NCBI RefSeq assembly: GCF_000368785.1
Contig: NZ_KB849690.1
Span: forward strand, 304,924-368,923
From: Acinetobacter towneri DSM 14962 = CIP 107472
Lineage (GTDB): Bacteria > Pseudomonadota > Gammaproteobacteria > Pseudomonadales > Moraxellaceae
Reading direction: 5' to 3'
Length of the DNA stretch: 64,000 bases
Position 1 is the first letter of the stretch, and every line of letters starts with the position of its first letter. Below are positions 59,350 through 64,000 of this stretch, piece by piece. A program made the translations under genes and the position numbers. The notes under the pieces were generated by a model that was not told the origin of the DNA, made no database searches, and saw nothing but the letters and a program-made list of their open reading frames with translations.

Positions 59350-60396
59350 ATGTCGCAAGTCCAAAAAATAGGCCAGGGTGTGGCCGTATTTGCAATCACA
59401 AGTTTATTATTATCAGGTTGTTCACAAGTGATCAAAACAGGTGCCAATGTCGCACTTGGATTTACTGAAAAACATATTGTGCCACCAATTTTAGCGATGG
59501 AAGATGCTGAAATGGTGTGTAATTCTGGTAATTCCTTAACCCCTGCCATTATGGCGACTAAAGATATGGGCGCAGACCCAACCCGTGTTGCGGTACTGAT
59601 GTACTCGGCGGCGGGCATTTGTGCCGAAGAAAAAGCTTTGGATGCTGAATTGCGTTATTTACGTGCAGCAAAAGCAGGGCAAGTAGGCGAAGCGCAAGAT
59701 GCGCGGATTCAACAAAAGCGTTGGGCGGCTTTGGCTGCACAGCGTCAATACACAGGCTATCAACTGTTTCAGCATCGTTGGGAAAAGAAATATCGGAAAC
59801 CTTTGGGCGAAGGTTGTCCAAAAATGAACAGTGATATTGACCAAACCGTGTATATGTTGGGGATGTTGAGCGGCTTGCAAGCCATGACCAATGATATTAA
59901 TTCAGGCGGGGCAGTGCATGTGCCTAAAGACATTGCTGCGATTGTTGAACGTGGCATGACCTGTTTAAATAATGAAAAATTCTGGGGTGCACCAGAGGCA
60001 ACACGTGCCGTAATTTGGACTTTGCTTCCGGGTGCGGGAGATGGCAAACCTGATCCGTATCAAACCTTAAAGCAGTCGATGCAAATTGGTGAAAATAAAG
60101 GCGTGCGTTTATCACACGCTTTATATGCGGTTGCTGCCCAAGCCAGTGGTGAAGATGCCAAAATCCGCGATGCACTCAAAGCCTTTTCTAATGCACGCAG
60201 TGACGAAAAACCTGTAAATCCACAATTTAAATTGATTGATGCCATGGCAGGAAGCATGGTACAAGGAATTTCAGACCGTTACTGGACTGAACATACAGGT
60301 GTGCGTACTGGTGATCAGCAACGTTTCTGGGATGAACAAGATGATTCATCTGAATTAGATGATTTATTTAATGAGGATACGGCAGCTCAATTGTAA
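59350..60396 (+). CDS. Lipoprotein, possible TRAP-associated TatT-like component
   Basis: The 348-aa protein begins MSQVQKIGQGVAVFAITSLL with lipobox LLSGC; the ATG at 59350 has GAGGACAGGAAA upstream. The mature part is helix-rich, with Ala-rich helical repeats (YSAAGICAEEKALDAELRYL) and two or three Cys, resembling the TPR-like T-component lipoproteins of TRAP transporters. The TRAP permease two genes downstream supports this. Open frame 5' is not used. Assignment is tentative. Confidence 0.6.
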   Translation: MSQVQKIGQGVAVFAITSLLLSGCSQVIKTGANVALGFTEKHIVPPILAMEDAEMVCNSGNSLTPAIMATKDMGADPTRVAVLMYSAAGICAEEKALDAELRYLRAAKAGQVGEAQDARIQQKRWAALAAQRQYTGYQLFQHRWEKKYRKPLGEGCPKMNSDIDQTVYMLGMLSGLQAMTNDINSGGAVHVPKDIAAIVERGMTCLNNEKFWGAPEATRAVIWTLLPGAGDGKPDPYQTLKQSMQIGENKGVRLSHALYAVAAQASGEDAKIRDALKAFSNARSDEKPVNPQFKLIDAMAGSMVQGISDRYWTEHTGVRTGDQQRFWDEQDDSSELDDLFNEDTAAQL

Positions 60397-60499
60397 AAAT
60401 ATCAAGATTGCCCAATTCAATATAGACAAGAAGTTTTAGGATTGGGCAATCCGTTTGCCGAAGCACATAACAAGAATAATTTGGAGGATGCAAGCGCCT

Positions 60500-61081
60500 A
60501 TGCAATATTCATCTCAATTTCTCAGTCGAAAAATTGTGTTTATTGCGGCATGTATGTCGGTTTCGGCATGTTTGCAGATTTTTGCAGAGCATTTTATTTA
60601 TTGGTCTACACATTTATTGGATGAATTTTGGCGCTTATGGACAGGGCATTGGGTGCATGTGGGCTGGATTCATTATTTACTCAATATGATCGCGTTTGCC
60701 TGTTTACCTTTTATTTTTCCGCATGCCAAAGTATGGCACTTTGTGGCGCTTTTGTTGGTACTACCGCCAGCGATTAGTCTGAGTTTCTATTACTTCCTTG
60801 CCGATATTAATGCCTATGCAGGACTTTCTGGGGTGTTGCATGGTGCTTATGTGGCGGTGGCATGTGTGCATTTGCTTTATAAAAAAGAACGTGGCTTTGC
60901 CACATTGGTCTTGCTGCTTATTTTATCTAAACTGATTTGGGAAAATACAGTGGGCAGTTTGGGTACAGCAGAATTAATCGGCAGTCCTGTATTAGTTGAG
61001 GCACATTTATTGGGGGTGATTTGGGGAGTAATTTTTGCACTGGCTTATATTATTTGGGCCTATTGCATTGATCCGCATTAA
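60500..61081 (+). CDS. rrtA: Rhombosortase (rhomboid-family GlyGly-CTERM protease)
   Basis: The 193-aa intramembrane serine protease has about six spans. GLSGVLHG carries the catalytic Ser (GxSG) and the second catalytic His is in LVEAHLLGVIWG; WVHVGWIHYLLNMIAF is the rhomboid His/Asn segment. Rhombosortases cut C-terminal GlyGly-CTERM signals of exported proteins; no such substrate is encoded in this window. The start ATG at 60500 follows GGAGG by about 12 bases. Confidence 0.85.
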   Translation: MQYSSQFLSRKIVFIAACMSVSACLQIFAEHFIYWSTHLLDEFWRLWTGHWVHVGWIHYLLNMIAFACLPFIFPHAKVWHFVALLLVLPPAISLSFYYFLADINAYAGLSGVLHGAYVAVACVHLLYKKERGFATLVLLLILSKLIWENTVGSLGTAELIGSPVLVEAHLLGVIWGVIFALAYIIWAYCIDPH

Positions 61082-61301
61082 AATTACATCAAAATGATGG
61101 CAAAAAGGGCTCACAAAAAATCTCACAATTGACCATTTTTACTTAAAAGAAAATCTATATTGTCATTTTAAAAATAACGACGCTCATGCACATTTAAACT
61201 GAATACAAAAATGCTCAATGGAAGATGGACATTCCGTTGAATAAGGATAGACAGAAATTCGAGAGTCTCGGTTTCTGCGCAGAATAAAAACAGGAAAATA
61301 T
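61082..61301 (+). other. Intergenic leader of the TRAP permease gene
   Basis: AT-rich. It has an imperfect hairpin CAATGGAA/TTCCGTTG and a palindromic CGAGAGTCTCG before the AGGA ribosome site. No gene. Confidence 0.4.
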
Positions 61302-63509
61302 ATGCACAATAACGGACAACGCAGGTCTGGCTTGGCTTTGCTCAGACATATATGGACAGAATGGATTTCTACATTCGTTATTTTGATCTTGTTGTTACTG
61401 ACCCTCATTATTGGTACAGGTGAAATGGTACATGGTCAGTTGTTGCGCATGGGTGAACGCCTATATGGTGACCCTGCAACAGGTATGCAATATTCATTTT
61501 TACGTGCCGAACCCACTGCACCTGACTGTGAACGCAACCCCGATGTCGATGCGCAAGTACATGCCCAAATGCAAGCCAATGCTGCTGATGAGTTTGCCGA
61601 TATTTTTGGCACCGCCTCTGAGTCAGATGTCCGCGCTTCAATTTTGGCAGCCAAACAAATTTGTGAAGAAAAATTTCAATTTCATGATCAGGCGATTCAG
61701 CATATTCAAGCTCATCCAAGCTTGAAAATGTATCGAACCATTGAAACCTCTTTCTTTGGCATTTTTAAATTTGGTACTGAAAACCGTGCCATTTTATTGG
61801 TGTTGATGGTGGTCTTTGCCGCAATTAGTGCCACTTTAAAAACCCATCACATTGGTTTACGTGGCCCTGCGACCAAAATTGACTTTAAGGTGTATTCGAC
61901 CTTAATGGTGGTGGCGAATGGTTTTTTAACCTCGTCAAGTATCAGTCAATATCGTTCAGTACTCGATTCGGGCGTACCGATGAGTGGCGAAACACAGGTC
62001 ATTTACTGGATGTGGATGATTCTGTTTGCAACTCTGACTTTGATTAGTTTATTCCAGCTCATTAAGCCACCCGCACCAACCCGTGAAGGCGGTAGTTTAG
62101 GTCTTGCTTTCCTGAGTGTGCCTTTGTATGCCTATATGGCAATTAGTACAGGTTTCTCCTTTACCATCCTGATGGATTATCCAATGGGGCAAGGGATTTA
62201 CTTGGGGCAACTGGTCGAATTCTCCAGTATTTTCCTGAACTTGGCATTGTTTATTTGGGCGGGGATGTTGCTCAAACAAACCCGAATTGTGGATTTGTTC
62301 CTGAATATTCTGCGTCCGTGGAATTTGGCACCTGAAACCTTAACCTGGCTGATTCTGATTGCTGCTGCATTACCAACGGCTTATACCGGTGCATCGGGGA
62401 TTTTTGTCATTGCTGCAGGTGCGATCATTTATAAAGAAGTTTGGAATGCGGGTGGACGACGTCAGTTTGCACTGGCGGCAACAGCTATGTCGGGTTCAAT
62501 GGGGGTCGTGCTTCGTCCATGCCTATTGATTGTTGTGGTGGCATCGCTGAATAAAGAAGTCACAACGGACATGCTGTATCACTATGGTTTGTATGTGTTC
62601 CTACTGACTTCAACCCTATTTTTAGTGATTTCGTTGTTCTTTGCTGAAAATAAATTCCGCATTGCTGCACCGAACATAGCTGCGCCATTGTCCTTACGTG
62701 CTTTTGGCCCTGTACTACCATATATCCTCATTTTTGTGTTGATTTGGTTGTTCTATAAATATGCTTTAGACACCAATATGAATGAATTTACTGCACCTGT
62801 AATGATGCCGGTTATTTTATTGATGATGGTGTTGTTTGATAAATTGCGCCATGAACCTGCGCCTATTCCAGCGATGGGGCAGTGGGATCAGACTTTAGAT
62901 CACAAGCCTGTAGCACAACAGACAGCAGCTTCATCTGAGCGCTCATTATTGACTGCACCTGATTCACCATTGCGTCAGTATGGTTTCTTCAAAGCTCTGC
63001 ATTTATCGACCAGTGAAACGGTGGGACATATTGGGGCATTGGTAATTTTGATGGCGCTTTCAGTCAGTGTAGGTGGCTATTTAGAACGCATTGAAATTAT
63101 GGAAGCGTTCCCAACCGACATTAGCAGCATCTTTATTGTGATTAGCCTGATTGTTGCCCTGATGATTTTTGTGGGCATGATTATGGATCCATTTGGTGCG
63201 GTGATTCTAATTTCTGCAACGGTTGCACCTGTGGCTTATCAATATGGGATTCATCCTGTGCATTTCTGGATGATTACCTTAATTGGTTTTGAACTAGGCT
63301 ATGTGACGCCACCTGTAGCGCTGAATCACTTATTGGCAAGGCAGTCGATTGGTGATGAAGAAGTCGCTGCAGCCGATGCAGAAGTTCGTCATAAATCGTT
63401 CTATTATCGTTATGAGCGTTGGATTTTGCCTATGATTGTGATGCTTCCTGCGATGTTGATTATTGCTTATGCACCGTATGCGTTTAAGCTATTCGGCTGG
63501 TATGAATAA
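61302..63509 (+). CDS. TRAP transporter permease, fused DctQ-DctM type
   Basis: The 735-aa multispan protein couples Na+ gradient to uptake of an organic acid delivered by a periplasmic binding protein. The DctQ-like part has one span at about 18-40, then a hydrophilic stretch of about 110 residues with Cys in CERNPD and CEEKFQF, then more spans. The DctM-like part follows (LPTAYTGASGIFVIAAGAII, FVGMIMDPFGAVILISA, GFELGYVTPPVALNH). Between these is a cytosolic loop with PAPIPAMGQWDQ. No DctP binding protein is in the window. Ribosome site AGGA. Confidence 0.85.
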   Translation: MHNNGQRRSGLALLRHIWTEWISTFVILILLLLTLIIGTGEMVHGQLLRMGERLYGDPATGMQYSFLRAEPTAPDCERNPDVDAQVHAQMQANAADEFADIFGTASESDVRASILAAKQICEEKFQFHDQAIQHIQAHPSLKMYRTIETSFFGIFKFGTENRAILLVLMVVFAAISATLKTHHIGLRGPATKIDFKVYSTLMVVANGFLTSSSISQYRSVLDSGVPMSGETQVIYWMWMILFATLTLISLFQLIKPPAPTREGGSLGLAFLSVPLYAYMAISTGFSFTILMDYPMGQGIYLGQLVEFSSIFLNLALFIWAGMLLKQTRIVDLFLNILRPWNLAPETLTWLILIAAALPTAYTGASGIFVIAAGAIIYKEVWNAGGRRQFALAATAMSGSMGVVLRPCLLIVVVASLNKEVTTDMLYHYGLYVFLLTSTLFLVISLFFAENKFRIAAPNIAAPLSLRAFGPVLPYILIFVLIWLFYKYALDTNMNEFTAPVMMPVILLMMVLFDKLRHEPAPIPAMGQWDQTLDHKPVAQQTAASSERSLLTAPDSPLRQYGFFKALHLSTSETVGHIGALVILMALSVSVGGYLERIEIMEAFPTDISSIFIVISLIVALMIFVGMIMDPFGAVILISATVAPVAYQYGIHPVHFWMITLIGFELGYVTPPVALNHLLARQSIGDEEVAAADAEVRHKSFYYRYERWILPMIVMLPAMLIIAYAPYAFKLFGWYE

Positions 63510-63550
63510 GCACATGGATACTTAATCACTGTCATCTTATTATTTAACAG

Positions 63551-63581
63551 CACCCTGTAGTTCGCTATGGGGTGTTTTTTT
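63551..63581 (+). terminator. TRAP permease terminator
   Basis: Stem CACCC/GGGTG with a 14-nt loop, then seven T. The last T's overlap the TTTAT before the second tnpB element. Confidence 0.75.
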
Positions 63582-63583
63582 AT
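63579..63583 (+). other. Candidate TnpB target-adjacent motif TTTAT (copy 2)
   Basis: Same pentamer and same position relative to the left end as at 26833. It is partly made of the T-run of the preceding terminator. Confidence 0.45.
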
Positions 63584-64000
63584 CCACTGGAGCGAAAAAC
63601 CTCGTGGTTCAGCACGAGGATATAAGCGACTGGAGTAAACCATATGAACGACACGAAATGTCGTTTTAAATACTTGTACTATAGTCACTATTAAGAAAAA
63701 TACTGTTAAAATAATTGGATGAAGACACTCAAATTACGCATAAAAGACAAACATTGCAAGGTGCTAAATCAGTTAGCATCCGAAGTAAATTTTGTCTGGA
63801 ATTATGTCAATGATTTGTGTTTTAAGCATCTACAACGTAAACAACAATTCTTTTCAGCATACGACCTTGCAAAATACACGAAAGGCACATCGAAAGAATG
63901 CAACTTGCACAGTCAAACTATTCAGGCAGTGACAGAAGAATTGGTCACAAGACGCAAGCAGTTCAAAAAAGCAAAACTAAAATGGCGTGTCAGTAATAAA
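63584..64000 (+). mobile_element. IS200/IS605-type tnpB element, copy 2 (left part)
   Basis: The left end shows GGAGCG, a perfect hairpin CCTCGTG/CACGAGG (63600-63619), ATATAAGCGAC and a hairpin ACGACA/TGTCGT (loop CGAAA). These are the same elements in the same order as copy 1, with different stem sequence. An additional 19-bp stretch separates the two hairpins. The element runs off the window. Confidence 0.85.
63719..64000 (+). CDS. tnpB: TnpB, copy 2 (partial, N-terminal 94 codons)
   Basis: Starts ATG at 63719 as MKTLKLRIKDKHCKVLNQLA and is close to copy 1 over the visible 94 residues (for example KYTKGTSKECNLHSQTIQAV is identical). It differs at scattered sites, so it is a diverged paralogue. 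The RuvC domain is outside the window. Confidence 0.92.
   Translation, partial: MKTLKLRIKDKHCKVLNQLASEVNFVWNYVNDLCFKHLQRKQQFFSAYDLAKYTKGTSKECNLHSQTIQAVTEELVTRRKQFKKAKLKWRVSNK

Overview
The window is a chromosomal segment of a gammaproteobacterium, almost certainly Acinetobacter. The base composition is AT-rich. The S10-spc-alpha ribosomal gene order is standard and is followed directly by an AlmA-type long-chain alkane monooxygenase, an arrangement I associate with Acinetobacter. Dxs, AroE, PlsB, MlaFEDCB and Hmp also read like their Acinetobacter versions. No rRNA, tRNA or CRISPR array was seen. Identifications come from reading protein motifs and DNA only; no database search was run.

Layout. 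(1) 1-1708: an IS30-family transposase gene split by a complete IS630-family element with TA target duplication; the IS630 transposase is itself frameshifted at an A8 run. (2) 1871-11731: a DinB-like protein, a long acyl-CoA dehydrogenase, a large unknown lipoprotein, aroE, a small membrane protein, hemF and hemN divergent from each other, and ribA. (3) 12040-20832: dxs, a SuhB-type phosphatase, a DEAD-box RNA helicase with an Arg/Gly-rich repeated tail and a long 5' leader, and the mlaFEDCB operon for retrograde phospholipid transport. (4) 20919-26829: a 41-bp tandem repeat, CorA, a LOG-family protein, a Nudix hydrolase, ComF, RecG and an SDR-like protein. (5) 26838-28479: a tnpB-only IS200/IS605-type element inserted in a hicAB toxin-antitoxin locus. 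Only the 3' end of hicA remains, followed by intact hicB. (6) 28570-41120: plsB, tesB, a dicarboxylate/amino-acid symporter, a VOC protein, engB, nsrR-hmp with a perfect palindromic NsrR-type operator, a HerA-like ATPase, a MetC-like enzyme and a glutamine amidotransferase. (7) 41547-55106: 27 translation, export and transcription genes from rpsJ to rplQ. (8) 55308-63509: almA, an acyl-CoA dehydrogenase, sdhE with a ygfX-like partner, a possible small RNA, and a lipoprotein / rhombosortase / fused TRAP permease group. (9) 63584-64000: the start of a second tnpB element of the same family as (5).

How it fits together. Most of the window is housekeeping: tetrapyrrole, isoprenoid, riboflavin and shikimate synthesis, phospholipid synthesis and transport, and translation. 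Lipid and alkane oxidation genes (almA, two acyl-CoA dehydrogenases, tesB) and a nitric-oxide response pair (hmp, nsrR) are set among them. The accessory parts are the nested insertion sequences and the two tnpB elements. The two tnpB copies share a structured left end preceded by the same TTTAT pentamer. This allows a target-adjacent motif, an omega-RNA and a guide to be proposed directly from the sequence, and the protein carries Gly where classical TnpB has the second catalytic Glu. I regard this pair, with the disrupted hicAB locus, as the most interesting system in the window.
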